Positions 1 to 14,858 of a stretch of 64,000 bases of DNA are shown piece by piece (the first letter of the stretch is position 1; each line of letters opens with the position of its first letter). The stretch lies in NCBI GenBank assembly GCA_034687125.1, contig JAQGBZ010000114.1:62001-126000 (forward strand), given 5' to 3'. The notes beneath the pieces are model-generated. The model made no database searches, was not told where the DNA came from, and was given only the letters and a program-made list of their open reading frames with translations. The position numbers and the translations under genes are program-made. The DNA comes from Neelides folsomi. Taxonomy: Eukaryota > Arthropoda > Collembola > Neelipleona > Neelidae.

Positions 1-3000
1 AATGTTTTCTCAACCAATTGACTTGGAGTGGGGAAGAATGATTTCGACGGGGAAAAAAGCATCTCATGTCACGCATAGTGTTTTTTTTAGATGGATGGGA
101 CCAGAATGGCGTATAAGAGCCATATTATTATAATATCCGAGTGTTAAAGGCTCTTTAACTCTCACAGCCTGCACAAATTGACCCATCAAATTGAGTCTTT
201 GTGAAATCTTCCTGATAGCTGGGAGACGAGGATACGAATGTCTCCTACACATCTTCTCCATATCGGAATTAAGGTTTGAAAGGGTGAGAATGGGGCCGCA
301 AGTGCGTGGCGATTTCTTTGTTTTCCCTCTCTATTTCCTCCACTTGGAAGAGAAATGAGGGGCGACAGGGAATGGATGGAGTCGATCAAAGAGAACTCTC
401 TCCAGTTTCACTTAACGGGCCCATCGAAAGAAATGAGTTGGATGGGAATAAGATAAGATAAGGCCGAATTATCTGAGGTGGAGGAGAAGACAAACCGATG
501 GATTTCCACGTCCCGCACCCTTCTCTTGTGGAGGAAAATTGAGAGGGAGAAAATGAATTGAGTTGGAGTGAGAGGGTTATTGGGGAGGCTCAAATGCCCC
601 CTTGCTTTCTCTGCTGGTCCTTGTGAAGTTCTTCAGATGGTTGTTCTCGCTCTCCACTTCTCTCCCCGCTCTATTATATGTTTGCCCCAAACCAACACTT
701 TTAAGAGCTCCTAATGCTCTCCTAACTGATATCTGAGATGAAATTAAAAGCTCGGAGAAAGAAGTCTGAGTAGTTGGTTGTAACAAATTTTCCTCTTTCA
801 TCTTATGCCGAGACATGAAATATGGATTGTGGCCTCTTAGTCCCTCACCACTTGAGAAGTGAGGGCGAGGAGGATGAGAGCACACAATGAGAGGGACTCA
901 CCCTCCTCCTCCACCCTCCCTTTGGACAAAGTTGGGAAAATAAAATATGAATTCGCATTCATTCGCATTTACTTAGAAGCAGGAGGGAGGCGGAGCAGCG
1001 TGCCTTGAAAAGAACTGCTGAGTGGAGCTAAGGAGGTTAGCTAAAGAGGAATTGCAAATGGTTGGGGAAAAGGACCGAGAACATAACATTACATTACATT
1101 GACATAAATATAGTTTGTGTGCATCTTGAAAGGGGTAATAGGCATGAGATGGGACATTCTTATTACATATTGTCGCTAGGTACGAAGGAACTCCGCGCCC
1201 TGTAATATCCTTTTAAAGGACGAGCCCGGAGTTTCGCCTGGAGTCAAATCCTCTAATGGCCCATACGTTTCTTCGTTACATCCAATTTTTTCATCCAGGC
1301 ATTTCACTTCCTCTCTCGCTCCCTTTCTTTCCCCAAACTCTTTCTTTAAGAAAGAAAAACACATTCTAAAGCCCATGAGCGAAATCGTCCTCTATGTCCA
1401 TAATATGCAAGCCGGATGACTCGGTCCATAAATGTGTATATTACCACATTGGCGAGTCCAATGGGGACACCTCGTATAGTATAGTAATATTATTGTGCAT
1501 AACTAGCTATAATATTATTACCCAGTGAAAGCAAAATACTCCATGGCCACGATGTCACCAGAACTTCCATCGCCGTGAATTTTTAAAAGATGCAGAAAAG
1601 AGAATGCTAAGGATCAGGAGTGTACAGTGCATCAGGGAAATTTTTATTGCTCCAGAGATAGAGAAGTGGAGGGGAAAGAAGGGGTAGACAAATTCTCCAC
1701 CATTCCACATTTCGTATTCAGGCTTAGCTCGTGGCTTAACTACTATGAAAACCTCGTCGTGAAGAGGAGGGAAAGAAAGAAGATGAGTCGAAAGGAGGAA
1801 CAACTTTCTCAAATTGTTCTGCCCCAAATCGACTCCATTAGAAAAGTTATTCGGACTACATAACTCACCCTAATATTGCCCTATTATGTTTTCCGGTTTT
1901 CAGATGGCCCTTAATAAATTTACGGAGGAACTCCAGGAATCGGCCATTAGTTATGAATCGGACCCCGTATCATTGAGAGTCGACTAACCCTTCCTTAATC
2001 TTTTCTATTTGATGACAGTTTAAGAGTTCTGACTCTTCTTACTACCACTGCTACACTCACAATCGAATAATTGAGCTGAACTTTAAAGCGATCCGTTCCA
2101 TTCGCTATTCAAAACCCATATATCAGTATACTAAACTTGGAGAAATAAGGCTAAAGAGATAGAAGCAATAATGGTTTATGTATAGGATTTTATACAAAAT
2201 TTTATCCATATTAAAAAGAAGTTTATAGTTACTTAAATCTATCCTTCTTGGTTTAAATTGTCAATCTTTTAAATGAGCATAGTGGAAGTATCCCTCACTT
2301 TCTCTCAACTTCATTACTCTCTTCTGCATAATCTCATTATTTCCACGTCCGGCTTTCTCAATGTTCCACGCTCTTCTCTCTTCTCCTTCATCTTATTACT
2401 TTTGGAAGACAGGAAGGAGATAGGCGTCTTTGTGAGACCCCCATTTCGAGGACCATTAAAGACTATCATTTGTATTCATGTACATTGAAGTGAGTCGAAA
2501 TATTTGATTATGGAGGGAGTCAATGGGATATAAAAATGGAGAGGTTTCTCAACACTATTTTATACTTTAGCTGCTTCATCTCCACTTTTCGGATGAATTC
2601 ACTAGGGAAGCTACTACACAGGCTTCAGGAGTAGGGTAGGTTCATTCATTCCTCCGCCTTTACGAATCGTCTTTTGAGACCATATGAAATCTTGACATTA
2701 ATCATAACTATGGCGCCTTCTTTTCATCAAATAAATCATGGCGAGTAACCCGTTTTGTTTTCCAATTTTTTTCGCCCCTCTCGACCCTCTTTTTCAAGAT
2801 CAATTTTGAGTGCTTTTAAAACATTATAAAATAAAAAGCTATGTATTTATTATTAAAAGAGATGAAAGGTCAGCAATATTAAAAAAAGATTTAATCTTTT
2901 TAATAATTTGCTAAGAAGGATATGATGAAAAAATAAAGAAAAAAGTTGTCAACTTTCTACAAAGTAAATGTAACATGATGAAAAAATGTCCTTTTTCCTT

Positions 3001-6000
3001 CTCAGTGACTGCTTCTTTACTTATGGAACTTTTAAAATTTAATGTCAACCTAAAACTTTTTTCAATTGACCTTCTCATGTCTATTCATCCCGTGGGGTTT
3101 TAAAAACTAAACATACGTCATAAAAAACTATTGCTCAACATGCCAGCAATGACATGCAAATTTCACTCTTCGAAAAATGTATCCTCGTGTCTCCTCCAAT
3201 TTCAATGAGAGAAAATTGGACGGAAGGAATTCATTAAATTGGAATATATTTTAGGACGTCCATTAGGAGATTATGTGATTACACGTCGAACAAATAGCTC
3301 ATCTCTTGTTTTATTCTCTATAAGTTTATCCAGGTCCAATTTACATAACATCGTTTCATAGATCATGAAATGACGATGAGTTTCCAGCGGGAGATCAGAG
3401 CGCGGCTCAGAGAGACATATTATGCCATTATGCTCTTTCATTACATTGAATTAATAATGAAATAGCGTAGTAGTGTTGTATTTAGCGCAAAAGGTATTCC
3501 GCCATTAAGAATCCGTTTCTCCCTCACAGCAAACAAATTGAGGGGGCGAAAAGTAGATGCACATTAATATCAGCAATGGGAGCGGGATGAACTTTGTTGA
3601 TGAACCTTTGATGGAAGGAGTTAATTAATGCTAATTGACATTTCATGGGGAGGAGGGGAGAGAGGAAGTATTGTAATTGGGGACGGAGGTAAGTGAATGA
3701 AAGCATGACAGGGGCCACACCTATAAATAATCGATGAGCCTCTCATGAGCCATTTTTGAGAAATGACAAAAAGCTGGTCCTTGAGGCAGCGGTGGTGGAC
3801 GTGGGGATGATAGCGGGGCCTTTGTGCAGAAGGATCTGATGGAGGAGAGTGCCGGTCAAGTACTCGCCAAATTGAACTGTCCTCGAGAAAAAAGGGGAAA
3901 TATAGGGGCTGTAATACAAAGTGGGTCCAAGTTGTTTTATTTCATTTGGGGAGGTTCGGCCATTGAAATCCATGACATAATGTTGGGTTAGGGGAGAGGA
4001 AGGCGGAACAAAACTCGTTTCTTCAGACCCTTTCGCCAAACTTTGCAATCAAGACTGATAAAACCTTTCTCGTCTCGTCCCACTCTTCCTCTCAAGGAAA
4101 TCGAGATTTCAAAAATGGATTGCCTCTCCACGAAGAAAGGATATTAAGAGGCTATCTAAACTGAGTGAACTTCTCGTTAAAATTTCTCCTTTCAAAACTT
4201 TCACAGACTTTCTTGATTTTTATTATTTATAGACTTTCCCCTCCTTCTATTTTTTCTGCTCATGCAGAGTGAGTACGAGCACTATGCCCACCATTCAACC
4301 CCAATCCCTCTTTGTGAACTCACGAACTGGACCTCTTGATTTATCTTGCACAACCTCCGTCTCGCAATCCTTTTAGTTGCCAATACTTGTCCTCTTCGTC
4401 CTAAACATCCTCATGACGTCCTTGTAAAATACATAGATAAGAGAAAGGCCCGTGCATAAATCAGGGGTGGGTCTTAACGGCCACATTATATCCATAACAG
4501 ACACTCTCTCAAGGTACTTATCTCCTCATCCTTAACTTTCCTTCGGCTCGCCTCTGATTCCCTTCCGGTTTGGCATTCCGCGACCCGAAAAACCACAACG
4601 ACGTCTATTGCTCCTCCAAATTCACCATCAATCTACTGGGGCGAGTCCTAAGGCATAAAGTACTTGTGCAAACACACATGAACTCCTCCACGACGCAAAC
4701 ATACAGTTGGATGATCCAAATTCAACGAGGAGAGTCATTTCGAATTCATGGATTTGTCTCGATGGCTTATTTCATTGAACCGAGACACGACGTTCGTTTG
4801 AGCTTCCTTTCTCCGCCCTTCCCATCATGACTTACGTTCTCTTAAATTTGTGGCAAGCTTCCTCTCGGCAACTCGATGGAGAGCCATTGACAAGACAAAT
4901 GTACTACTACAGAACAAGACAAACTACATGAAATGAGGGCGAGCCGATAAAGGGAGTTTGTGAGGTAAAATAGCCGAAGCAGTGTAGTGTGGTAAGTACG
5001 AGGACTCCGCCCGTTCTGTTCAATCCATCATCCCATTCTCTATCTTCCCATTCGACCAAATTTCAAAGACAGCTTGGGAAGAATAAGAGGCCAATTCAAG
5101 ATTCGTGTCGTGTGAGCTAGCTCCGCCAAATGCTCAGCTCCTTTGATTGTGAAAAGAACAACCTCAAAATTGCACTAAAATAAAAAAATATCGTTTTATC
5201 GCTTTTATCATAAGTACTAACAACAACCTATGTATAATTTATCTACATGAACTAACTTGCATGTCTTATAATTAAACATTTTTCGTCTACCAATACGCTA
5301 TTTACGTTCAACTCAACGTCATTTCTTATTCTAAATTCTAAGAAAGGAAAAGAAAGGAGACCTTTTGAGGTAATACATAGAGCGTCGAACAGCTTTAAGA
5401 CAACTTACATTTAGATATTTATAAGTAGGAAAGCTTCTCTAATGGAACAACCTTGTTATTCTAAATGTTTACATAAATATAGCATGCATAAATTTATATA
5501 GATCAGGAAATTCTCCTTTCCATAATACATACTACCAATATTATGTATGTATAATATGTACCTACTTAGATTTAGACACATATCGTAGTTGTAAATGATC
5601 CCATATTATAGAGTATAGGTTTGAATACTTATCATAAGTAAAAGATGAAGGGATTCTCTCTAAAAAAATTCATTGTTAAAGTCAAAATGATAAAACGAGC
5701 TGTTCAAGATCTTTATTGCTTTTTTCTGCTGGTGAAAGGTGACTTGGGTCTTTAAAAAATATGGAAAACATTCTACAATGAACATTTATTATGGACAAAT
5801 GACCATGATAAAACTGTTAATAAATATTTAATAGTTTCAATTTATTATTTTATAGTACCAACTAATATGAATATGTATTAGTTATTATGTACCTACAATA
5901 AATATTATAATTGGGTATGTAAACATGAAATTAATTAAGTAGTATATACCTAATACATATGACAGATCCTGTATATCTTTTATTGATAAAATTATTGTTT

Positions 6001-9000
6001 TAATTAATATAGGTTCTGTATTCTGATAGGTAGGTTTGTATTTACATAGAATTGTTACTCTGCGATAATTACTCATTAAATGAGAATCAATACTTAACAA
6101 GCATTGTATAAATATAATGTAAATTATCAATTCTCTATCTTGAATGATTCCCGGATCATCTACCTGTGAAACAGAATAAATCATGTATGTATAGCTGCAT
6201 AACATGAAGTGAGTTGAAGTTCATACTGACAAACATTTTTTTGTATTCTTCCCACTTTCACCTTTCATCTTACAAATCCCGAGATATAAATCTTAAAGAT
6301 CATGAGTTGTACACGAGCGAGAAAGTTAAAGTAAAGATTTCATGCGGTGAGCTTTCTCTGTTTTCCTCTTCACGCTAATATGATCCCCGAGCTTTTTTCC
6401 AATGAGAATAGTGCGAAACGAAAAGGGTAACTGGTTAATAATGTAAAAGATGGCTCATTTTGAATTCATTGAAAGCTTATGTTCTTTCCGCAGTTATTCT
6501 CTCCCTTCAAACCAAACTAATATATAATAGATATCTTTTCTTTTTCTCCAATTTTGACTTCATTCTTTTCATTGGTATCTTCTTTAATGCCCAGCGGTTG
6601 GTATTAAGGAAGGAAAGAAGCGTGGCAGAGGAAGATATGAATGAGCAAAGTCAGGGCCTTATATAATAGATACAATTCCCACCTACTTCATCAACTCGAG
6701 AAGAATCTCGTAGAAGATGGAAGAGGGGAGTGAACTGTATAGATTTACACTAAATCGCATTTGTGAGGGGGAAAGTCCACCAAATTCCGCCTGGCATTTT
6801 CTGCCAAAGTTAATCATCCATCTTGATGGAGGTGCTCGAAGGATGCGGTCGACTGAGTGGTTTTGGACTATCCAGTTCTAACCCAACCCGGCGACCCTTT
6901 GCAAATAATAATAGTAAAAGAAGGGAGCGTAGTTAGGACGACCCCTCCGTTCTGCTGCATTGGACTCTTTGGATTGATTCAAAGTAACTTAAACGTCTTT
7001 TCCTTGAAATTTGAGCTGAGGATAGGGAGCATTTTCTTTTAGTTAGTCCGATGAAATTTTTGTCTTTTTCTTTGGCCATCTTCCTCTTTCTTTCTTCTTC
7101 GCTTCCCTCCTTCATTGAGACCGACATTGATATCTCTCTCAAGTCCATTAAAAGGAGAAATTGGCTATTCTCAAAGAACTCGAGCAAAATGACCACTACC
7201 TTTTCAATCCTACGAAAAGCTTGGGCATATCTAACCTTCAATAACCTTTTTTTTCTTTGAAATCTTTATCTACAAATACTGCGGTATACTTAAAATAATA
7301 TTATATCGTTCTTTGATCCATCATTTATGAAGCACCAAAATCGACTTTGGTAAAATCGACTTTATAAATTATATAGCATAGCTCCCAATTGAACTGTTAT
7401 AACGTCCCACAGGTTATATTTTGTTAAAATGATGCAATTAATAGTATAAATCATGACATATTTAACTATTGAATAAAGCTAAATCTCTCAATGATATAAT
7501 ATTACTATTGATAAATATATAAATATCGCATATACTATACTGTTTTTTAACATTTAGCAATCACCACATCACACACTGAACTAAGTAGTTATATATTACA
7601 ATATAAGGTAAGTACATAGGTAAATATATTGTACGATTGTAAGGCTGATAAGCAATAGGTGTATCAATCATAAGCCGGTAGTTATTTGTTTATTCCTGTC
7701 ATTATTCTACTTGATCCAACTCGTACATCATCTACGTTGGACGGTTATTTTGAGATGAGATGAGGGAGGGATCGTTATATTCAATTTAATTCAGAAGGAT
7801 GGACCATCGCATCGTGTGCACGCTCCCATGCAACTCATCAATAACCTCTTTATTACTCAATCCACGTTCTATTGATTCGTTTTTTACATTATTCAATTAC
7901 TCGTTGTAGGAAATGGCATGGTGGGCACATATAGGATCTCATAATTGGCGGTTCGGGGGAGGAACATTAGAGAATGTTCTGAATGGGAGGAGACCTGGAA
8001 ATGGAAAATCCTCATTTGTAATGATAACATCCATCCTTTTCATCTTCATCAAGCAACACGGATGAAAAGCTTATTAGTTCCTGTCCGACATGGCTAATTT
8101 AATTGTTCAAATAGAATTTCGGATCGGCACTTAGTCGAAGTTCCATTACTCGCTCAGGGAAGGGACAGGAAGTATTGAAGTTATTGGTTTAGAAACTTTG
8201 AGAGCTCCTCGTCGTATGCACACACACACAGGGGAAGAACTTTCCCTTTCCTCGGGAATTGAAATGCGTTTAATTGAAAAATCCTTGTTAATTCAGTGTG
8301 ATGGGCTTTAAATTGCAAAAAGGGTTCAAATGAGACCCTAGGAGCGAAATTGGATAATAAAAAGGGTAGATAGGGAGAAACAGATTGATGGTTCTTGGAT
8401 TTTCCTGAATGAAGTGTGCAAACAATTTATTTGGAAGATGCAAAAAAGCCATCAAGGCAGTTGTCTTACATGGAGTGATTCATGGGGTCGCTCTCGGAGG
8501 AGCTATAAGACTCTCTTCACTGAAGAAAGTCACCTTTTCCCATGAGAAACTGTCATTTCATTTCCCTCTTTTGCAATATTTCTCTTTAGGCTCCTTCTCA
8601 CAGCCCTTTTTCTCGTAATAGGTTCCGAGGTTCGCTACCTCTTTCCTATACCCAAAGTGGAGAACACAATCTTGGAACTTGAACCTCCTCGCCATTTCAC
8701 TCTTCACCTTTTCTTCCCATTTCCTTCAAACTTTTTATTTGCCTTTCTCCACACAGTAAAACAGACCACTTTCAAGTTCCTTATATTCACATATGTAATT
8801 TTTCCTTTGCTCTTTGTGAATTTGAATGTCCGAACTAAAGAGAGAGAAAAGGTGAATATCCTACAATATAAGCAGTATACAATGAAACATAGGTATTCAT
8901 ACGTCGCAAATAAATGTATGGTACCTATATAATATAAGTAATATATAATAATGCCTCAACCGAGTTTCATATTTTGCTATATACCTAATTTTGTACATAT

Positions 9001-12000
9001 TCGCAAGGAAAGGGATAGCTGTGAGGATGAGATAGAAGAGATCATATAAAATGAGACACGAGCTTGAGATTTTGTCGTGACAGCCTTGGAGACTCGTACT
9101 TACAAGGAGCCCTACTGAGCCCATACTTTTTTTACTGCCTCTTCACCTATTCTCTTATTCTATTTCCAAACACTTAGGGAATGAAATTGAAAATTCTCAT
9201 TCTCCAGCCTATTTGCCACGCGGTGAAACTTTGGACCCATTTCCCCCATTGAGGTTGACGTGAAGAGGCGCCAGGCTCCCACTTCTCCCTTTATTCCCTC
9301 CTTTTCGTCTCACTGTTATTCTAATTTTGAAGACGTACAAGTCCCAAATGTCGATAAACATTATTAGCATTCTCGTAAATTTACGTTTTTACTGCATTTC
9401 CTCCCATTTCCTAATGTTCCTCAACGGAAGTTTCAATAAAGTTGAGGGGATTTAAGACAATGGTATCATATTCATTTTCATTATTAATCCCATTCTGCAC
9501 TATGGTACGGCGGATAATTGTTTTATGGATGGAGGCAAAAATTCCTTGTTGGTTTTCTGACCCTTTAAATATAATTATTTATAATTTGTTTTTGAGAAGA
9601 AGCTCATTAGTCAAAGATTGCTGTTGTTTATAATTTGTATTTAAGAAGGCGATATGAACGAGGGTGAATTAATATTTACAATGGCTTGGGGAAGCATGGC
9701 AGACCAATAACATGATGAATAAGGCAAATACATACAAAAATCATAAGATTATGTAAATACCTGAATTGCGAGGAGATAAACGTAAACACTTATGTATTTG
9801 CACAAGATAGGAATTTTTCAAGAATTCCCATGAAGCTTGTTATTTGAGGTATGATATGGGTGATATTTATTCGCTGACTATTATAAATCTAGGTAACCCT
9901 ATTCATTGAAGATACAATAAATATGTCCTTAAGCATATTAATATTCTCCAATATTTTTAATAACAACCCATGATCTAGATTAGAGAGTTTATTCACCTTC
10001 TTATCCAATGTGGTAGTGCGAGTTCTGCAGATTTAAAAAAATTGCCACACACATTACTCATCAAAAATCTTATGAAAATAAATAGGTTTTTATAAAATGT
10101 TTATCTTTTTTCGAGTGCACATCTTGCTGTAGCACAGTGAAACAATTCTATATTTAACTTTCTCCAGCCCAATTTTATTAGTTTATTGTTTTAACCCGAA
10201 AACACATGAGGCATCGGCAGCACGCACCGATTATAGCTAAACTCTTAATTTATCGTCCTTATGCCCAAATAATTCCAAAGAAGCATCTTGGGTTAGCAAC
10301 TCAAAGAACAAAAAACTCAACTTCCTCTTAGTTATTTTCCCACCAAAAGAAGTCAATGAAAAAAACAATTGTGAAGAATAATCGAGTGATTCATGAGGAT
10401 GACAAGGCCAATAAAAACATTAAATTATTTTGATTGTCAAGGAAGATTTTCTCCACAATCTCACATTGAGCCTCATGGTTTGAGTTTTGAACCATTTCTT
10501 TCGTTACTCTCTCCTTTCGGCTTTACAACTTTCAAAATGAGTCAAGTAATAAATGAATTGATTTGAGAGATGTGAGGTCTGTGGTGTTAAAAGAGCTCGC
10601 AGCCATCGTATTCGTTTCATCTGTTGTAATTCAAGGAAATGGAAAGGAATTCGTTGGTGTTTCCACCATGTTCGGGTGTGAGGAAGGTCCCTCCACCACT
10701 TTATAGTTTCGCAATTCATTTTGGAATCAGCATGAGGAAGTCCGCCGTCTACTCAACCAGCTCTTCTTCCTTTGTCCTCCTCTCTCGGCTCCCCAAAATG
10801 AGATGAAGAAATGGAACCTCGAGGCTGAAACAGGAACAGAATGGAAGAGCATAAAACAAAATGACAAAAACGCCAACATGGACTTGGGGAAAGAGACAGG
10901 GCTCGATATTTTATGCTGTCGGCCGAACTCTCGACCCTCCGCATGATGAAAAGGGAACAAGCGCGCAATCAATATTAGCTATGTAGAGCCGTTGTAGTTT
11001 GATTCATGGAAATGGGAAAAATCTACTTACCGGAAGGAGGAGACAATAAGGGTAGGCCCTTTAAGTCCATTTACAGACTCGAAAGAACAAAAAGAAAATT
11101 CTAACACATATTATTCTGCAATATAAGGATGTGCAGTAGTTAGTTTACATTGACAGGATGAACATTCTTTTAAGTCTGTGAGAGGGTTTTGGTTTGAACA
11201 AAAGGAACTTTGCAAGTTATAACATACGAGTATCCTCCATAGTGCCAAAGGATGGGCAAAAGAAAGAATAATCTGAATGTCCAAGTTCAACTTGGGAGCC
11301 AGAGGTCTGGATTCCTGAAAGTCGAACACTTTACCAAACTTGGACAATGGAGAGACCGGTCATTTGGCTTTTATGTGAAAATCAAATCAGTGAGAAGTGA
11401 GAGCCATTGAAAGTTTCGAACCCATTTCGTAAATCACTCTCAGAATTATCAAGATAGGAAGACAATTTTTTAAATAAAAGATGAAATGGAATAAATCAGG
11501 ATTGAGATTCTCTCTCCTCGAACTCAAACCCTTCCTTTCATTTCCCATTCCTCATCCATCTCGCTTCATCCCTTGAGTATTCCGCCAATTTGATCTCAAT
11601 TGATCCTACTTATTCCCAATCAAAATACCTGACAAGAAAATTTTGGTGAAAGTGGAATCGATAACTGTCAAATAAACCATAGACCTGTTCTTATTTTCGA
11701 AATTTAATAATTTTATTCACATGTATAACATTAACTAATTAAAATAAATTTTATTTAAATTAAAGGGATTAATTGTAATTTTGCTATGATGTGATAAAAG
11801 ACAATAATGTATATTTGAACCTTTATTAGGATTTCAATTTCGATGTGGTTGCAATCATTTAAATATTGATTTCGATTGTTTTACCTTAATAGGAAAAAGG
11901 ATAAGGAAAAATAACGTCGTAAAGGGAGATCAGATTAACGAAAGAAGATCCAGGTTGTAAGGAAAAACGATCTTTCCTTTTTTTTCTATTTTCCACCCTC

Positions 12001-14797
12001 TGCGCGACTCTCATTTCTGTTGTGGCTTCCAATTACGATTTTCAAATCGAAAGAAGAAGCTGTGTTTGATGGGAAGGGAAAGTCAGGAATAATGACAAAA
12101 GGAAAAGTTCTTCCTCAACTCCTCACCATAGGCCGGTGGGCTGAAGAAAAGGAGTAAGTGGAAAGATCAAGTAGACCCTGTGAGAATGGCCTCCGAGAAT
12201 GGAATCCCATTGCTTCTCCTCATCAATTGTTTCATGCCCACCCTTCCTTTCTTCACATCCTCGATACAAACATCAAAAGAGTTGATGTAATTGGGTTAAT
12301 GGAGTCTCTGATGGACTCTCTTCCTTTTCCAGAGATCTCCTTCGCTAACTCACTCCTAACTCTCCTCGGCCTCTCACTCTCCCACTTCGTTCCGCTCCGA
12401 TTTAATTATTTCAGTAAACATCCAAATTCTCGTCCGATTTCTTTTACACTTATTTTCCCCTTACCCTTTCTTTCAACGAGTAATGCAAGGTCTCGATGCA
12501 GTTTATTTCAACATATTCAATTCATTAAAAAGTCACTTACTCATTTAATCATTGATATAAATTTACACTTTTTATCTATTCTTTTACGACATAAACCAAA
12601 TTCTCATTTAGAATATTAAATATATTCTCTGTAAATTAGAGATGGTTAGAATTTTTTAAAAAAATAAAAAATTAATAATTGATTAGGATAAGTAAGTAAT
12701 AAACAAAATTTTCTTGTCTTTAACATTTTTTGGAACAAATACCTTTTATTTTATAGAGACAGGATAGCAAAGTTTATTAAGAAATTGTATATTTTATTTT
12801 TATGATGCTATTATATGTTTTACAGCACATGGTCTTTAAGGACATACCATACTTTTCGAAATGTTATTTCTTTTTTATTCTCTAAAACTCTAAAGGTAAA
12901 ATTGCATGGGGTTTATAATATTCATATTCTTCCTTTTTCATGTTAAGAGTTTTCTCTAGATCATATTTGATCTTGGTAAAATAAAGAGAAGACGGTTGGG
13001 GACGAATTTCCCCATCGTTCGTTTGACTAGTAGGTCGGCAGTGACTGTTCGAGTGAAAGTCTTTCTTAATCTTTCTCACTGTTGTCCTCCGACTTTTGTT
13101 TCCCGTGTACTTTTCTACTTCCTTTCTCCCTTTGGCATGATATGACGGGGGAAGTGAACTCTGAGCCTCAACGGTCTTGAAATCCTCCAGTTGAGCTGCG
13201 ACAGAGCCTCATGGAGGAAAGTAAGAAACTTTTTCATCCTGTATTAATATCGGAGAAAATTAAAGGCGTTCAGCTTTACTTTAAATGCTCTGTGTCTTAT
13301 ACCAGGCCTCGGCTCAATCTCTCCGCACATAATTTCACCCAAAGCGCAGAAGAGAGATTTCTTATTATGTAGACCGTGTATGAAGTACATGCTGAGAGAA
13401 AAAAGCAGAAAGCTAGACCGAGCTCGACGGAATCTCTCCTCAACCAAAATAGTTTATTCATACGCGAGAGTAAGAAAAAGAGAAATTTAAAGAACTACTT
13501 ATTGTTTCATGAGAATCATAAGGAGCATTCCAGAGACTTTACTTTCCCCCCCTTTTTCACTTTCCGGAATCAAGCTTAGATTACGCATTCCATCGAAATG
13601 TTTTCATTATGATGCTTTGAGGATTTGAAAATGGGCTGGGGGTGGTAGAAAATTAAATTTTTTTATTCATATCAACTTATATTTATAAGTCGAGTGAGGA
13701 AGGATGAAAAGTGCGACATGAATCATAACAAGGAGGTTTTACATAGGGAGCGTCAACTTTGTTGTGCCCCATGTCTTTGTGCCATATGGGAGTCAGAGAA
13801 AGTTTCTCATCTCGTCCCTGGATATGAAAGTCATGAAGATTAATATCCATTCTAATATTCATGTTGAGTAAATCATTGGAATTTCCTTGGGATTAGCAGC
13901 CCTGTGAAAAGGAAGAGGATGGGAAGTGAAAAAAGAGTAGCGTTTAATGAGTTCTTCTCTCTTCTAATGTTCTCAACGCCCTTCCCGACTCCTTATTATA
14001 ATAAGAGTAAAGTTCGATCCGGAAATTGGACCATAAATAAATGTCAGATCTGGGGTGAAGAAGAAGAGTTAATTTTTGTCTCTTTTCTCAAGAGAGTTGA
14101 GAAGAGTGAAAGTATATTTTTTCATTAATCAAGGGGAGCTGGGAAGTATAAGTGATGCTTGGCGAGGTTCCTCCTCCTGCACTTAGGCAAGAGTCAACGG
14201 GATGGCTAATTCCCAAAACGGAATCATTTCATTTCACATGGTTCGGTTTGGTATGTCAAGCTTATGCTGATGCGTACAAGAAAAATTTAGATCTGTGGGA
14301 GAGCTATGGCATGCGCGATGTAAAAAACCAAAAGCTGTCTTTCTCTCAGCCGGGAGAATTTCGGACACATTTCGGGAGGGAAGAACAAAGGCTACACATG
14401 TATCTCTTCAAGGAGGACGTTACGGCTGCCAGTGGGCACATAAATACTTGTTACCCCCACCCCATTACTCCTCCACTAAAAGCTTCATTTAATTCCTTCG
14501 GATTAACCCAGGTCAGCCCTTCCGGCCCTTGGGACTCTTCCTACTAATTTAATTATTTCTTACCAATTATTTCATTCAACTGCAAAAAACCACACGTGCT
14601 TGGAGAAAAGTCTTTTGTTCAATTACCGCCAACCAAATTTATGCATTAAAAATTAATTCCTCCAAACAACTCCACAGTTTTGCCTTTCTCAGAATAAATA
14701 AGTGAGCAGGGAAAGAAAAGAACATTTGTGGTCAGTGAAAGCGAAGGAGAATAAAAAAAATTCCAAGATAAAGAAGAGGAAAATATCTCGAGTGAAA
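1..14797. other. Non-coding or unassigned region upstream of gene A
   Basis: I see no supportable gene in these 14.8 kb. Moderately GC-rich, purine/pyrimidine-biased blocks (for example about 200-1400, 3700-5100, 6700-7250, 8000-8900, 13100-14550) alternate with very AT-rich blocks (for example about 5160-6240, 7260-7660, 9640-10180, 11690-11900, 12600-12900). Open frames of 60-150 codons occur on both strands. They carry no recognisable domain, lack paired splice contexts and often have no ATG. A short CA run lies at 8219-8230. The last part, just before 14798, should hold the promoter and 5' UTR of gene A, but I cannot place a transcription start. Confidence 0.6.
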
Positions 14798-14858
14798 ATG
14801 GATCGTTGGCAAAGATTTACTTTCATCTTTCTCCTCTGGAGCGGATCTCTTATTGCAG
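14798..14858 (+). CDS. beat-like: Gene A exon 1: start codon and signal peptide
   Basis: It encodes MDRWQRFTFIFLLWSGSLIA plus one base, so it ends in phase 1. The donor reads GCAG|GTACAG. A charged N-terminus, a hydrophobic core and small residues at the end make a typical cleaved signal peptide. The link to exon 2 rests on matching phase, the expected order, and the same arrangement in gene B. The intervening intron is 4,719 bp, so a transcript would be needed to exclude another first exon. Confidence 0.72.

Noticed and set aside
7051..7260. ATG frame beginning like a signal peptide (MKFLSFSLAIFLFLSSSLPS)
   Set aside because: The strand is pyrimidine-rich, which gives Phe/Leu/Ser by composition. 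No following exon with a domain and no convincing donor were seen, and the antisense strand is also open across it.
8219..8230. CA dinucleotide run
   Set aside because: It has only six units, which is ordinary for a genome of this type.
12158..12619. 153-codon open frame
   Set aside because: It begins at GTG rather than ATG, and the translation is Ser/Leu/Phe-rich low complexity from a pyrimidine-biased strand with no domain.
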